DNA from: Spirogloea muscicola | Lineage: Eukaryota > Streptophyta > Zygnematophyceae > Spirogloeales > Spirogloeaceae | DNA: 64,000 bases | Assembly (NCBI GenBank): GCA_009602725.1 | Contig: WELB01000001.1 | Coordinates: 484,621 to 548,620 of the forward strand | Direction: 5' to 3' | Part shown: piece after piece, positions 1 through 14,556 of the stretch | Layout of the letters: every line of letters starts with the position of its first letter | Numbering within the stretch: the stretch's first letter is position 1 | Made by a program: the position numbers and the translations under genes | The notes under the pieces: generated by a model | Told to the model about the DNA's origin: nothing | Databases searched by the model: none | Seen by the model: only the letters and a program-made list of their open reading frames with translations

Positions 1-600
1 CCGCGGCCGCAGCCGCGCGGCGGGCGCGCGGCGGGCGCAGGTGGAGAGGACGGAGGAGAGAGAGAGAGCGAGAGAGAGAGGGGAGGCTCTTCCTCCCTCC
101 TCCCTCCCTCCTCCGCCGCCGCCCGTCGCCCCCCCTCCCCCCGCGCTCCTTCCTCGATGCCGCCGGGGCCTTAACGCAGATCCCGGCCGGGCCTCCTAAC
201 CGCCAACGCAATCCCTAACAGCCTTCTTAACGCGTTTCCTCACAACCTGCCGCCACCCCGCCGGGCCGCTCCTTGTCCAGCCGGACGCAATCCCCCCGGC
301 GCAGGCCGCAATGACCGCCGGTTAGGAGCCCGCGGTTAGCGGATAACTGCCTCGATAACCGCCGGTTTTGCGCGCCCGGCCGGCCTGGCCCTTCCGGTCA
401 GTGGCCGTCGCGACGCGCCGCGCGCGCAGAAGCTGCGGCCCCCGGCCCCACGGCCGGCTGACGTCACGCCCCGCCTCCCCAGCTCCCAACCTTCCCCCCC
501 GCTTACGCACCGCCCCGCTCCACCCTGACGTGCCCGCCCCTCCCTCCCCCTTCTCTGGAAGACAGCTCTCTTTCTTATCTCCTTCTTCGGCTGCTTCTTC
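1..600. other. GC-rich promoter-like island without a recognised gene
   Basis: This stretch is very rich in C and G, with CpG clusters, a GA-rich tract near 50-80 and C-rich runs near 100-160 and 490-560. It resembles the GC-rich 5' ends of the other genes in the window. Open frames occur on both strands but are proline/arginine-rich composition artefacts. It could be the 5' end of a gene lying to the left of the window. Confidence 0.4.
459..466. promoter_or_regulatory. Palindromic TGACGTCA (CRE/bZIP-type) site
   Basis: A perfect TGACGTCA octamer sits in the GC-rich island. This is the classic binding palindrome of bZIP factors (TGA/CREB type). Function is inferred only from the match. Confidence 0.35.
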
Positions 601-604
601 TGCT

Positions 605-1390
605 TCAGCCCTTGCTGGGCTGTGAGGGCAAGGGCTGTGAAAAGCCAGCCCGAAAAAGAGTTGAACAAAGGTTCGAAGGGGCCATAAAGCTTCTTGGACC
701 CATCTCGTCGGGGTTCCTCGTTTCCAGCCGCAAGTCACGACTTGCGGGTGCTGACTCTGGGGGACTACGGGAAACAACAGCCCTTGCCCCCCATGGGAGA
801 GCCACTAATCTTCCAAACAACATCGCTTCAAAAATGACCGGTGGCCGTAAGAAGAAAGAAAGAAGACGCCGTATGAAGCCAGCCCAAAAGGAATATTCAA
901 GGTCTGAAGGAGCCAGATGGCGCAGAAAGCCAGAGTACTAAGTGCTAAGACGGCAGCAAGGGGGCTCTCAGTAACCTCGAGTCAGTAAGTGCAGATCGGA
1001 GTAGCCAGCAGGCGGGTAAAGTGAGCTCCGTCAAAGAAAAAGCTCGCCCAACTTGAGAAGGTGGCTGGGAAAGGCCAGCCCAAACAGTATGGACAAGGTC
1101 CACAGAGCCGAAAGCCGAAGGCGCTTAAACCACACAGCTATGCACGAGATCACAGCGGAGCAAGAAATTGCTCGCCCACAGAGAAGAGGGGCTGGCAGGC
1201 GAGCTTAGTAACCCCGGGTTAGAGCAGCAAGTTACTCCGACTTGCTGCTGGAAAAGAGGCACCGCAACGGGGGCGGGGGCTGGGAATGGCCAGCCCAGAA
1301 AGAATGGACAAGGGTTTCTGCAGGCAGGCCGCGCTGCTGCTTCTGCGTTGCAACCTCGCTCGACGCTTTTCTGACTGCTAGCTACTTTGA
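605..1390 (-). mobile_element. Cluster of 5'-truncated LINE tails with GGCTGG hairpins
   Basis: At least three minus-strand copies of the dispersed tail are visible, with hairpins near 628-650, 1066-1085 and 1278-1300. Each is followed by the reverse complement of the conserved block CCTTGTCCATTCTTTT. Minus-strand 3' coding remnants of the LINE follow near 975-1010 and 1200-1250. A short plus-strand remnant of the LINE C-terminus lies near 1318-1385. No intact gene is present. Confidence 0.65.
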
Positions 1391-1529
1391 CTTGCGGCTG
1401 TGGACTTGAGGTTATTGAGCACCCACTTGTCATAGCCACTTTGAATCTGTGAAATTTGCGCATTCGGGCCCCTTCGGACCTTCTTGAAATCTTTTCGGGC
1501 TGGCCTCCTGAAGCCATCGCCCACCTCTG

Positions 1530-1990
1530 AATGACCTCCTTCTGGTTTGGGCTGGCTTCACACAGACCCTCCGGAGAAGCCCTCTCTCAGGGCTCTGCCC
1601 ACCTAACCCCCTCGCTTCATCTCTCTACTTCTGTCGAGATGGGAAGGTTGGCACTCCACTGCTCTCACTGCCCAGCTCTTGACACTCGCTCAGCCTACGT
1701 TCGCCGGCTCGTTCGCTGACCGCCTCTGGCCGCCTCAGTGGAACAAGAAGCTCATCGACGGGGGCGATGGCTGTGAAGGGCCAGCCAAGGGAAGAATGAA
1801 GAGAGGAGCCAATTCTTCCTGGTTGAATTCGTCGACCCTTTCAGGTATACACTTTCCGAGTCCTTGGAACCTTGTTCATTCTTTTGTGGGCTGGCCTTTC
1901 ACTGCCATCGCCCCCTATGGAGTTGGTGCTTCTGTCTTTGGGTTTGAGCTTTCACAGCCATTGCCCCCATAGAGGGAGCTTCTCTCGGCA
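1530..1990 (+). mobile_element. Hairpin-bearing LINE tail fragments
   Basis: Plus-strand hairpin motifs occur near 1551-1570, 1888-1912 and, degraded, near 1945-1965. A minus-strand motif lies near 1765-1785. The copy at 1868-1920 keeps the upstream block, the stem and the CATCGCCCCC continuation. These are short remnants only. Confidence 0.6.
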
Positions 1991-2993
1991 GAGCTTCTTC
2001 CGGAAGCGCAAGCAGCCCAAGTTTCCCAAGGTTTCCCCAGGATTCCCAGAAACGCTGCAACCCACCCCCCTCGATTTTCCTCCCCCGGCATTCTGCAATC
2101 ATGCTGTACAGCAGCTGCAGAGAAGCAGCTCTTACCGCCACAGGTTGGTACATTGTGAATCGCCAATGACCCCTTCATTTGTTGAATAAGTTTGGCCCCG
2201 GATTTTCTGCACGCATGGCTCAGCAGCCCATGCCATTGCAAGTACTACCATCGCATCTGAATGAGACACTTGCCTTGCTGTGAAGATGATTTGCCTGCGG
2301 GCAATTTCCACTTAGCGACTTGGCAGAGCTAATGGCTGCTCCCTGGCAGCAGGCTCACCCCATGTACTGTACAGCAGTACCTTCTGGAGGCACCAGACTG
2401 AATGAAAGATTGACTGGCAGGCGAGTGCAAAGGTCGATGTAATGATGAGTTGCCTCGAAGGACAAGTCATATATATTAGCTTGCCTGAGGCACTAAAGCA
2501 AATATGTACAAATGCCATCAACATTGGCAAGGCACTGTGGCCAACAAATTGGGCTACAAGTAATTCTAGCTAAGGTAAGGTCACACTGTTGGCTTGCTGT
2601 ATCGGCTGGTCTGAAATGGGGCGAGAAGGCTCACGTGCTTTCTGCAGCATTCAGGAAGACTACTAAATTTCAAATGTTATGGCTAATATAAACAAGAACT
2701 GCTGATTGACTACTGAAGGTCGGAGGAAGCTCCGACTGTGCTTTCAAATGGCATGTGAGAAAAGGGACCAGGAGAGGACCCTAGCAAGGGGCGTGCCTTG
2801 AGCGCGCTACCTCCGCCCCACTGCAGGAGCAGGAACTTGGCAGGTGGCGCCGGTGGAATTTTCTTGCGAGCTTCGCAAGGATGGGCAGGGCTGCTGGAGT
2901 CTGCCAGTGTGATGCGGCGGTTGGAGCTTCGGCGCGTCCAGATGGAGGTGACCGACTGTACAGAGGGTTGCGGCCGCAGCCTGAGGCCGCTGC
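1991..2993. other. Intergenic, nothing recognised
   Basis: No conserved peptide, RNA gene or repeat was recognised between the repeat cluster and the 3' end of the AAA ATPase gene. The 3' untranslated region of that minus-strand gene probably lies in its right part. Confidence 0.5.
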
Positions 2994-4950
<1,957 letters not shown>

Positions 4951-6113
4951 ANTGGCGGCGGGATGGTGGCGGCGCCTGCGGCGGGGCACTCCTGGCCGGT
5001 CCTCCTCGTGACCAACCGCCCTCCCTCCCTCCTCCGCCTCCCTCCTCCTCCCATTGGTCGCTAAGATCCATCGATCCGTCAAACAGTCTCTGTCATATCC
5101 CCCGGATCCAGTCCAAGCGTCCGTAAAATTCCGGAATACATTTTTGGCGGGTCGTCCCGCCGTGGGAATTGGCGATCGAAGACGATGGCTCCCACGTGGG
5201 GGGGGCGGCTGCCGGGCGCAAGTGTCCGGCCCGCCGACGTCGCGGGCCTCGGCTAACCGGCAGCTATTGTTGACTGCTTGTCACGGGGAAATGGCGTGGG
5301 GATTGAGCAAGGCAACCGGGGAAGTGTCGCAAATCCTGCTGTTGACCTCTTCTTACCTTTGGATTGCTTTCACTCAGAATAGCATACCAAGAAATGGGAC
5401 AGAAACCACCTCTCAATTAGCCTTGGCGTGCACTCTTGCAGATGTACTCCTGCATTACCTTGCTACTTGGTAAAGCCCCATCTCCTACTCCGCTCCAAGG
5501 GCACCTTGATCTCGAGGAGCTTTCAAACTAACCATTGAAGCCTGGGGTGATAATTGCAGCCCATTTTCTGCTGGAGGCCCTTGTTTCTCTGCCTCCAGAG
5601 TGCTAGTTCTACATGTGTGGCCTTCATAAGGCAAACTCGTGGGTACCCCATTTCACCTGAGATCCATAGTTTATCATTTTCCGGCCTTTACCTGAGCTAG
5701 CATTCACCTAAGCAAGCCACCATTCCCAACCCACTAGCAGAGATTCCACCAGGAGTGGCAATGGTTGCTCGAGCACATCATGAAAGCTTGTGTTGACCAT
5801 TCGCCTCAAGATATTTAGAAACTCTTCACATTCATGAAAGGGAAGTATGCCCAAAGCTTCCTGGACTGCGCCTCCCCCGTTTGTCATGGACCCTGATTTA
5901 CTCCCGATGACGCACACTCACCTTGACTTTGAAAAGCAGGCTATGAGCTGACTGAACGCGAGAAGCTGAAACAGCAGATTGCACAGTGACGGCAATGGAG
6001 ATAGTTGGCAATGTGTCGATAGAAGAGAGGCTAAGCTTTCCCCATGGCTGGCATTCCCATAAGCCCCAGCCATGTACTGCCTGACCAAAATAAGCAGGTC
6101 CAGCTACAAAATA
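4951..6113. other. Intergenic region between two minus-strand genes
   Basis: The left part (to about 5240) is GC-rich with a single N at 4952. It should contain the promoter or missing 5' exons of the AAA ATPase gene. The right part is AT-richer and is probably the 3' flank of the arabinosyltransferase gene. No further conserved peptide was recognised. Confidence 0.4.
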
Positions 6114-9100
6114 TCAAACCTGTCCTTCTGTCCAGCGAGGGAGCACATTCATGGCATCATTAAGTCGGGTGATCAAGGTCACCTGCGCAAAACACAAAGC
6201 ACATCAAAGTGAATCTCAGAACAATCACAGTCTGCTTTTTTGAGAGTCCTACAGCTGCTACATTGCAGCACCGCGACCAAAAACTGAGGTCGTCGTCAAC
6301 GCCCTGCCTACCTGAAAGTACTCGGACAGAGTACTGGAAATTGGCATCTCTAAGCTGCGTTCTACTTTTGATGACACGGCTCAATCACTCTAATCTTCAC
6401 CAAATAACTTCTGGTTGTCACAAACAGCTGCCTGTCCTGCCCTATCAGATGCCAACCTTGCCATCACAAACAAAGAGCAAAGAAATCATGACTATTCACA
6501 AACATACCACTGTCTCTGGGGCCCCTGCTGGAGGTAGTGTGATGTTCTTGGGCGGTGCTCCTCCTGACCATTCTCGCTTGTCAAAGTGCCACCAACCCAC
6601 CTTGCCAGGTGTGAATACGCCCTGGCAAGAACCCACCATGCAAGGTGCTACGTCAGAAGTATGTCAAGGCAGAAATAGCTTGCGCTAAATGCATCAGAGG
6701 TCCATCCTGCAGGAAAATCATCCAAGTCAACATAGAAACTCCTGCACGAAGCCCCAGCTTTGTCTGCGCATCTTTGAATATCTCCTTAACTTTGATAGGA
6801 CAGTAAACTGCATTTCACACTCGCGGCAGTATGGTGAAGGAGCTCACATCCTGGGTGTAGTCGCACCCATAGGTGTAGTGGATGATATAGTTTTCAGCTA
6901 GGAGTGTGTCCCATGGTGGTTGCACCATGAAGTCCTTGCGGAGGATGTGATGTACACCATGCAGGGCCGACGATACAGCATAGGCATACCTGTAAAGCAA
7001 ATGATTACCTTCAGTCATGCTTTGAAGGAGGACAAGCACGTCAGACAAAGACGGTGATGATAGACGATTGCCAGAGTATCATACTATCGTTTACATGGTG
7101 TTTTGTTACTCTTGCAGTTGCCAGCTCCATAACAATATCTGTTGACAAAGCATTCACCTATGGTGTCGGTTTCACACGGAGATAACTCACATTTCAAGCA
7201 CCCAGCCAAAGACCTCATCTGCTTCTGGATCACTCTTCATAGCCAGAGACATGTTGTGCCATGTGGGTGCAATCGTTTCTAGATCTTTCTGGAGCACGTA
7301 AATACAGTCCAAAAGAACGTCAGTTGCTAGCAGTGCTCCAGTGTGTGACCAACCTCCTGACACTGTGGTGGCATAGAAGCGCCAAAAAAGTAGGGCCCCG
7401 GCACCTCTGTGGACTATTTACCTGACATAGGCACTAAAGATACTTCAATATAAGCAATACAGCACTGAACATGCTTTGTTGCTTCAGTCCAAGTGCTAGT
7501 TGCTCATGCAGTAATGTAGGTCACCACAAGGACCCTGACGTGGCTCCAATTCATGCTCCCTCGTTATGACTAGGTGACTAGCAAGTGCAGGTGACTAGCA
7601 CGTGCAGTAACAACTACATGCTAGCAAGTGTCATGGGTCTGCAAAGATGACCAGGCCCACCTTCTTGATGATTACAGGCGAATTGCCAATTGGGTCAATG
7701 TTGGTCACAGGTCCGAGCTCCTCAGGGTAGAATTTCCTCACAATTTCTGCGTAATATGGAGAGGGAGACATTCTTCAGCACTTGCCCTTAAGGCACCGGC
7801 TGCACACGCAGATACGTCTTTTGGGCAGATTCATAAGAATCTGTCCTCATCGGACTACACAGATGACCCACAACCATATCCTGGAGCCTAAAAGCAACGA
7901 CCAAGAAGAAGTGCTTCAGGGCCACTGATGAATACAATCTGAGACAGATGACAAAGCTACTTACTCTCATTTTCTTTGGGAGTAATGTAGAAGAAAGGGA
8001 AGGCAGCTGGCATGAATTCTGTTGCAAGATTGGGTAGGGGCCTCACAAATATGTGGTCGGGCTCTGCCATCAAGACGTATCTGTGCCAGAATCCAGAACA
8101 CATCGTCTTTACTTCAGGACTTGTGATAGTTTGTCTGTATTTATTTTTAAATACCTGTCCTAGTCAACCTGACCTTGGTGTAAGATGCTTCTGTACAAAT
8201 CCTACTTCTACTGAGCAATATTGTAGGCTTGATGCGTGCCCATGGCTCAAGCCACAACAAGAGCATTACAGGGCAGCATCTTACTCCTCTTCAATTGTTG
8301 CTTTCTTCACCCACTGCACAAATGCCCAAGGTCGATTGAGCACAACATAGCCCTGCAAAAGCAAGCTGTGCACTGTTGAGACAGCCTGATGTCAACCCTT
8401 CCAGCTGCAGTGATCCCTACAGCATACCTTTACTGCTGAAAACCTTCCACCTCGAGATGTTCAAGCTGCTAATAATGCCCTAAGAAAGCAACTGACAATC
8501 CACTAAGCGTGACAATGGATGGAGAACAACGTGCAGCAAGTCACTAAAAAAGGTTGCTCACAAGACCAAAGTAAGCTGCTCATAAAGCACCAATACAGAC
8601 CTTATCCATGCCGGGTGGCAAAGGATCCACAACAAATGTTGGAATCTCCTCCATCATGTTGTCTGCTTGTCCAGAGTGCAATATTCTCGTGAAGCCGCCC
8701 ATCTCAGACTCGGGCATCTTAGCAAAGTGCTTATACCAGTGGTACATTATACGGCATTGCCATTTGTTGTAGGGGGACTCGTTGGCAGTCACGAGGGTGT
8801 GGAACATCCTCTTCTGCTTGGGCGCTAGCGTCGTGGCCGGCCTAATGACGACAGGGTGGTCCTCAGGGACTGTGTCCTGCTGCTGGCGACTATCTGGTAC
8901 AGTGCAGGTAAGCACACAAGAGACCATCAGCTGCGATCAAAGTCTGTAGAGGCTAACAGTAGCTGTACTCAAGAGGCCTCCTGATGTTAAGTCACAGTGC
9001 ACCTCCACTGACAGAATGACGCGCGTGCTGGTGCTGGCAGCTGCGTCACAAGCCTCATGCAGACTGGTGGTGGGAGATTACCTGATCCTGACGCTCCACC

Positions 9101-9479
9101 ACCTCGCCGTCCTCCGAGTACTCGCTTGGCAGCGATGACTGAGGCCCCTGAGGCGTCATCTGTCACCACATCCACCGTACCACCAGGAACCCCTGTCTCC
9201 ATGCTGGCTCCATCGTGGCTGGCGTGCTTACCCGAGTGCGAGAACACCACATTCATGGTGTTGTATGTCGCAATGAAGGAAGATATTCTGCAGCGCACGC
9301 ACGCTGTGTCAATGCCAGGACAGGCGAGCTTCGATTGCTGGCCGAGCAAGATCATGCTGCTGCCCTCTCACCAAGCAGTAAAAGGTGGAATGCTAATGGC
9401 AACGAGCGACTACGATCGGCATGACGTCTCCAGAAGCTCACCCGACGATGATAAGGAACGGCACCGCCAGCCGAGTCAT
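6114..9479 (-). CDS. HPAT: Hydroxyproline O-arabinosyltransferase (HPAT, GT95-like)
   Basis: A type II Golgi glycosyltransferase that adds arabinose to hydroxyproline in extensins and secreted peptides in plants. The first exon starts at ATG 9479 (MTRLAVPFLIIVG) and with the next exon (near 9280) forms a hydrophobic anchor. Conserved blocks on the minus strand: about 8890-8590 with NKWQCRIMYHWYKHF and MGGFTRILHSGQADN; about 8350-8290 (GYVVLNRPWAFVQWVKKAT); about 8085-7970 (YVLMAEPDHIFVRPLPNLA); about 7770-7645 (GPVTNIDPIGNSPVII); about 7300-7200 (LETIAPTWHN); about 6985-6840 (ALHGVHHILRKDF and IIHYTYGCDY); about 6620-6540 (WWHFDKREW); and 6175-6114 (TLITRLNDAMNVLPRWTEG), ending at TGA. The whole HPAT core is present in order. 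The related serine galactosyltransferase group is less likely because the blocks match HPAT throughout. Confidence 0.92.
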
Positions 9480-9914
9480 CTTGACAGGCCCGGCGCTGGC
9501 GCGGCGTTAGCGGCGGGCGTCGTTCGGCGGCCCGGGCTCAAGCCCGGCCGACTGGCTGCAGGTGGCAGAAGGCGAGCTCCGCGCCGTGCGCGCCCGGCGC
9601 CGCGCTCTGGCGACGTCGCTCGCGCNGGCGACGGGCCCGCGACGGGGCCGTTTCGAGGCGGGTGGAGGAAGGTGAGACTGGGGCCCACTCGCCGTTCCGT
9701 CGCCGAATACAGGGGGCGGCTGGAGGCCCCCTCCGCCGCCCATGTGATAATAATGACCGAGGCCCCCTTTTTAATACAGCAACTTTCTTTTGCCACGGAC
9801 GGAACGGCGGAGAAGGGGCCGTCAGACTGCCGACAACGAACCCCGTCGCCGCGGCTCGAGCCGTCGGCGCAGCCTGCGGCGGCGGCGGCGGCGGCTTCGG
9901 CGGCTGCGGCGGCA
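9480..9914. promoter_or_regulatory. Divergent promoter region between HPAT and the GCKR-like gene
   Basis: The two start codons are 435 bp apart on opposite strands, so this interval must hold both promoters or a shared one. It is GC-rich, has a single N at 9626 and ends in a GGC tract just before the plus-strand ATG. No TATA box stands out. Confidence 0.5.
9876..9913 (+). repeat. GGC-rich tract upstream of the GCKR-like start codon
   Basis: A run of GGC units, broken by two CTTCGGCGGCT-like interruptions, lies directly before ATG 9915 and would be in the 5' leader. Confidence 0.75.
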
Positions 9915-12900
9915 ATGGCGGCGCCCGTCACGGAGGCCTCCAACGAGCTGGCGCAGGAGCTGGACGCCGCCGGCGCCCAGGGCATCGTGCGCGTGCTGCG
10001 CGCCTGCGACGGCCAGGCCTTCGCCGGCTACCGCTCCTTCCCCGGCCTCCAGGACGCCGAGGTGCGGCGTGAGGAGGCTCAGCAGCTTAAGATGATGGCA
10101 GTAGTGTCCGCTGCAGAGCTGGTGACGCAGAAGAAGGAGCGAGCGTCTTCTGTGGTTGAGCTTGACGAAGCTGACTCCGCTCGCTGCTCATCAGGACCTT
10201 CTTGTTCCTCATCCAGATACAAGAAGCCGTCGATGCTCTCACTGCTATTGCTGTGGACATCCTAGCTTCTCCTCAGGTAAGTCAATTCTGCATTACCTGC
10301 CCATGACAGCATTGGTCTGGTCGTCTATTTGCAGCTCATTCCCATGTCAGCACGCCGCACTTGCTCGATGCCTGCCGAGCTCCTCAACGTATCTATTGTA
10401 TTGGATTCATTTCCTGCTCTTAGACCGTAAGCTGGACTGTGTCAATCTGCAGCATGTTCACGTTATTTTGTGTCAGAAGGCTGCTGGCATTGCCACCCCT
10501 GTGACCTTGCCATTTGCTGTTGTTGTGTTGACGGCATACTTGTCTACATGTGCCATTTGAGGTTGTTGCTGTTTTCGTCAACTGTGTCCGCCCATAGTAG
10601 ACTGAGATTCATGAGCTGCTTCACATCTTGCAGGACAGTGGAGTGATAATATCTGGAGCAGGCACAAGTGGCCGGCTAGCCTATTGTGCGGCTAGAAGTT
10701 ACAACAAGCTACTGAGTAGGCGTGGGCTTCCTCGCTCCTTTCACCACCTCATTGCAGGTGGAGATGACGCTTTGTTGGAGGTAACATTCAGTGCTAACTC
10801 GCACGTCATGCTGCTGCCAAGCTGAACGTTTAGATGCACGTACTTTATAAGTCATTTTGGGCTGCGCAGAGCAGTGCCTGTGCCTATATGACGTGCATGC
10901 CTAAGGGAATCAAAACTGGCAAGTGTATTGACATCCGGATTGGCAACATGTAGCAGCTTACATAGCTAACAGGAAGCAAGCACTGCTTACTTAGGCACCT
11001 ACGAAATAGAGAGGCACCTCTTGCAGGCTGCTTGAGCCTCAATAGAGCGCTGACTAGAATGCTGAGTACGGTGGCAGCAGGTGCAGGAGGGTGCAGAAGA
11101 TGATGCAGCTAAAGCGGTGGAACGTTTGCAAGAGCTTGAAAGAAGGGGTACACCTTTCGGCAAGCAGTACAACCGCCTCATCTTTGTGAGTCTGCTGGCT
11201 TTATATTGACACTTGTAGGAGATTAGCCTTTCAAGTTGGAATGCTGCTTATGAGCTCTATCTGCTGGAAATACAACAATTCCTCAGAGCAGTGGATGTTG
11301 CTTAGTCGTACATTGGACATCCCTTTCCAGTGGTGATTCTGTAGCTGGGAGGGGGTGGATTGGAGCAGTTGCAGCTTGACGTGATCACAGCAGTCATGTC
11401 AACTGCTGCTAATCTCATGCTGGACCTTCTCTTGTGCCATCAGCTCCAAGTCGAAGCACTGCAATCATGATGATGTGAAGCAGTGAGCTTCTTTGAGCAG
11501 GTTGGCATAAGCTGTGGATTGAGTGCCACAAGTGTGGCAGCCCAGGTGCAGGTGAGTTGGTCAGCCACTTTCCGAAGGAGCCGTTGTAGATTGTTCCCTG
11601 CATGTTGACGTTTTCCGGCTCTTGAAGCTCACGGCTACGTATCATTCCATGCTCCTGGGCCTGCAGTATGCCATGTCAAAGTCGCACTACGCCGTTGCAT
11701 TGATTGGCTTCAACCCTGCTACTGCAGCTCGAAGGGTCAAGGTATGTCGATCACAATGATCTCTTGCAGTCAGCTGAGATAAGGCCCCCACAGTGGCACA
11801 GATGGACTCTGCTTTGCAAGTTCAGTGACGATTGTCATGCTGCTTACATTTCTTCGCTGCCCCTTGCTACTGATGTGCACACTGCAGGTACAGGGTTTTG
11901 GCCATAATGTTCTTGATGTAGTCACACAGTTGAAGAGATCTGCAGACATGCAAGTCATGGATGACCGAAGGCATTTTCTGATAAACCCTGTGGTGGGGCC
12001 GGTGAGCATGTGCCTCCAGAGCTTCGCTCATCTAGTGCATGATAGCAGGATGTCTATATTCTGAAGGTCTTGCCAAAGCTGTGCCGTGCTTAAATTTGGC
12101 GTAGTTTCGTGTGAAGCGGGGCTGACGAGTGCTACTTTCAGGAGGCAATAACAGGGTCTACCAGGCTGAAAGGAGGCTCCGCCACAAAGATCTTGTTAGA
12201 TATTATATTTGGACGGGCACTATTGAGGCTGTTACAGCTACCACTCCTTGGGAAAGGTAAGAAAGACACTTGCTTGAATATCATATGGCAATGTCGACAA
12301 ATTTTAAGGTATTTAATTGTTCTTCTGCAGAGCTAATGGCTGACTGCTTGCATTGTCCATTCAGCACCTGTCACTCGGCAGGTTGCCTCGAGCATGATCA
12401 ACGGCTCCCTTCAGACATCTACACCAACTGTCAGCCATACAGCTTTATCTGGACGATTCAGGAGCCCAGTATGTGCACCTGCATCCTACTACCACACGCT
12501 GCTGGCCTACGAGGGTGTCTACCGTGCTGCCTATACCTGCCTTGCGTCCACAGCTGTGAGCAGCCCTAGAGCTTCTGCAGCTCATTACTGTCATATACAT
12601 AAGGGCATGCAAATATATCTGTCCAGGGAATGCCACTGCTTATTCATGGGTGCCACTGCTTTTAGCCTGTTCAATGCTGACTGTGCAATCAGATAGTGAG
12701 GTGAACCATGTATTGCTCTCATGCAGGCCTTAGTGGAGGAAGCCTCAGATTCTCTTCAAGCTGGAGGAAGCATCTACTATATAGGTGGCACAAGTGGCGG
12801 CCTTGTTGGCCTCATTGGTATATGTCAGCATCTCTTAAAGGCCAACTTAGACAGGGGAACTAAAGAACCCAGAAGGCAGTGTGTAGATGTGTATGAGTTG

Positions 12901-14556
12901 GCACACATACATCCCTAAATGATCGAGAATTGCTGCCAGCACTACAAACCGGCATCATTTGGAAGAAACTCTGTGAATAGCTAAATGAATTCTGTCAAAT
13001 ATTGAAAGTTCAATTGTTGGTGAAAAGTGTTGCCCCCTGACCTTCTGATTGTCCTCTTTGCCTTGTCAGTGATGCCATCATCTTCACTGCTGATTATTGC
13101 TGCTTTTATGCTTGCTCTTTGCAGATGCGGTTGAGCAAGTCCCTACTTTCGGCGCTCTGCCTGAGCACGTGCAAGGCTTCATTGCTGGCGGGTGGCCAGC
13201 ATTGTCAAGTGCGATTGCACCTGCAGCTCATGATAGCAGAAGAAATGCTTCCTCTTTGGCGTGCACCTCGCCTGCGGGACTGACCGGCACTGATAAAGCA
13301 GCTGCTGTAACAAGAGCTGATGGAAATGTAGATGCTAAGCTGGATGAGGAGAACCCGTCCATGTCCGCCTGCGATGTAATAGTAGCATCTTCATCTAGGG
13401 CTGGTGATGCTAAAGAAGGCAGTCATGTGGGAGCACCAAGTGACATGACAAGGGTGCAGGCCACAGCAGATCGCCAGGAAGAACATGTACCTGAGAATGG
13501 CTTGCAGTCGGGATTGCCAGATGAGAGTGAGGGGCCTGGAGCCCCCCTCAGTGCTGCAAGAGTCTCCACCAAGCACTTCGTCTCAGTAGTCCTGCCAAGA
13601 GCCAGGTAAGTGCCTACAGAAGCTGTTGGTTGTGATAGTCGAAGTTTATGGCAGTGTTGGACGCTGCTGCATCAGCTTCTCTCTTGCAGAAGTGGTGCGC
13701 TGCATGGGCGACTGATGCCCGCAAGTAAGAGATAAGACAAGCTCATCTTTGACTTGGAACTGCTATTGATATTTGTATCAGGCACTACGACACAATCATT
13801 GTTTTGCACGCCTCGGAGGATGACGATCTGCCGCCTTCCTTAGTCTCAGCCATTCTTCAGAAGAAGCAGGGCAAAGGCATCCAGCTTGCGCTTGTGACAG
13901 TGGGCACAGTTGAGCATGACAGGCTGTTGTGCATTGACTTTGAGGTACCAAAGGGGACCAGAGGATGGGGCTTTCAGGACGAAAAGCCTCTGCCAGCTGC
14001 GTCTCCGCCCTTGGGCCTGGAATCTGTGGCCGACATCATTGTCAGGGTGGAGTTGCCGGCCGCCTGCGCAGCACCTCTGCTGCCGCGGTTACACTCCCTT
14101 GCGGAGCTTGCTATCAAGTATGTCACGAACGCCATCAGCACCGGAGCTCACGTCCTAATTGGCAAGGTATACAGGTCCCTCATGGTGGACCTGAGGATCA
14201 CCAACAGCAAGCTCCTCCACCGCGCGGCCCACATTGTGGCGGAGCTCATCAGTCTGTCGGAGGCAGGGGCCATGGAATACGTGGTGCGCGCCATCTACAC
14301 TGACGACATACTCGGCTTGGGCTTGACATATGAGGATGTGCGGCTTCTCCCAGCGTCGGAGCACATACTTAGGGCCAGCAGAAGCAGACGCATCGTCCCC
14401 CTGGCGCTGCTTCTGGCGACCGGCCTTTACTCTGTAAGGCAGGCTGCCGACATGGTCGGAAAGCCTGTAAGCGTGCGGACGCTGATTGAGGCAGACCTTG
14501 CTGCTCGCAAGAGCAAGCTCGGTGGAAAAACTATCTCCGGCTCGCTAGCAATCTAA
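9915..14556 (+). CDS. GCKR/MurQ-like double SIS-domain sugar-phosphate-binding protein
   Basis: This resembles animal glucokinase regulatory protein (GCKR) and bacterial MurNAc-6-phosphate etherase (MurQ), both of the SIS sugar-isomerase fold. Exons: 9915-10061; 10217-10276 (IQEAVDALTAIAVDI); 10634-10780 with GAGTSGRLAYCAARSYN; about 11080-11184; about 11500-11551 (VGISCGLSATSVAAQ); about 11668-11741; about 11888-12001; about 12141-12256 with TGSTRLKGGSATKILLDI; about 12363-12555; about 12727-12821 with a second glycine loop IGGTSGGLVGLIG; about 13125-13604; a short one near 13690; and about 13781-14556 (YVTNAISTGAHVLIGK, DLRITNSKLLHRAA), ending in TAA. The second SIS module and the C-terminal helical part match GCKR rather than the single-domain MurQ. 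The 13200-13540 part is a low-complexity insert of about 110 residues. The presumed ligand is a phosphosugar; enzymatic or regulatory role is unknown. Confidence 0.85.

Noticed and set aside
322-941. Several overlapping open frames on both strands in the GC-rich left end
   Set aside because: Composition-driven frames rich in Arg, Pro and Ala without any conserved peptide; part overlaps dispersed repeats.
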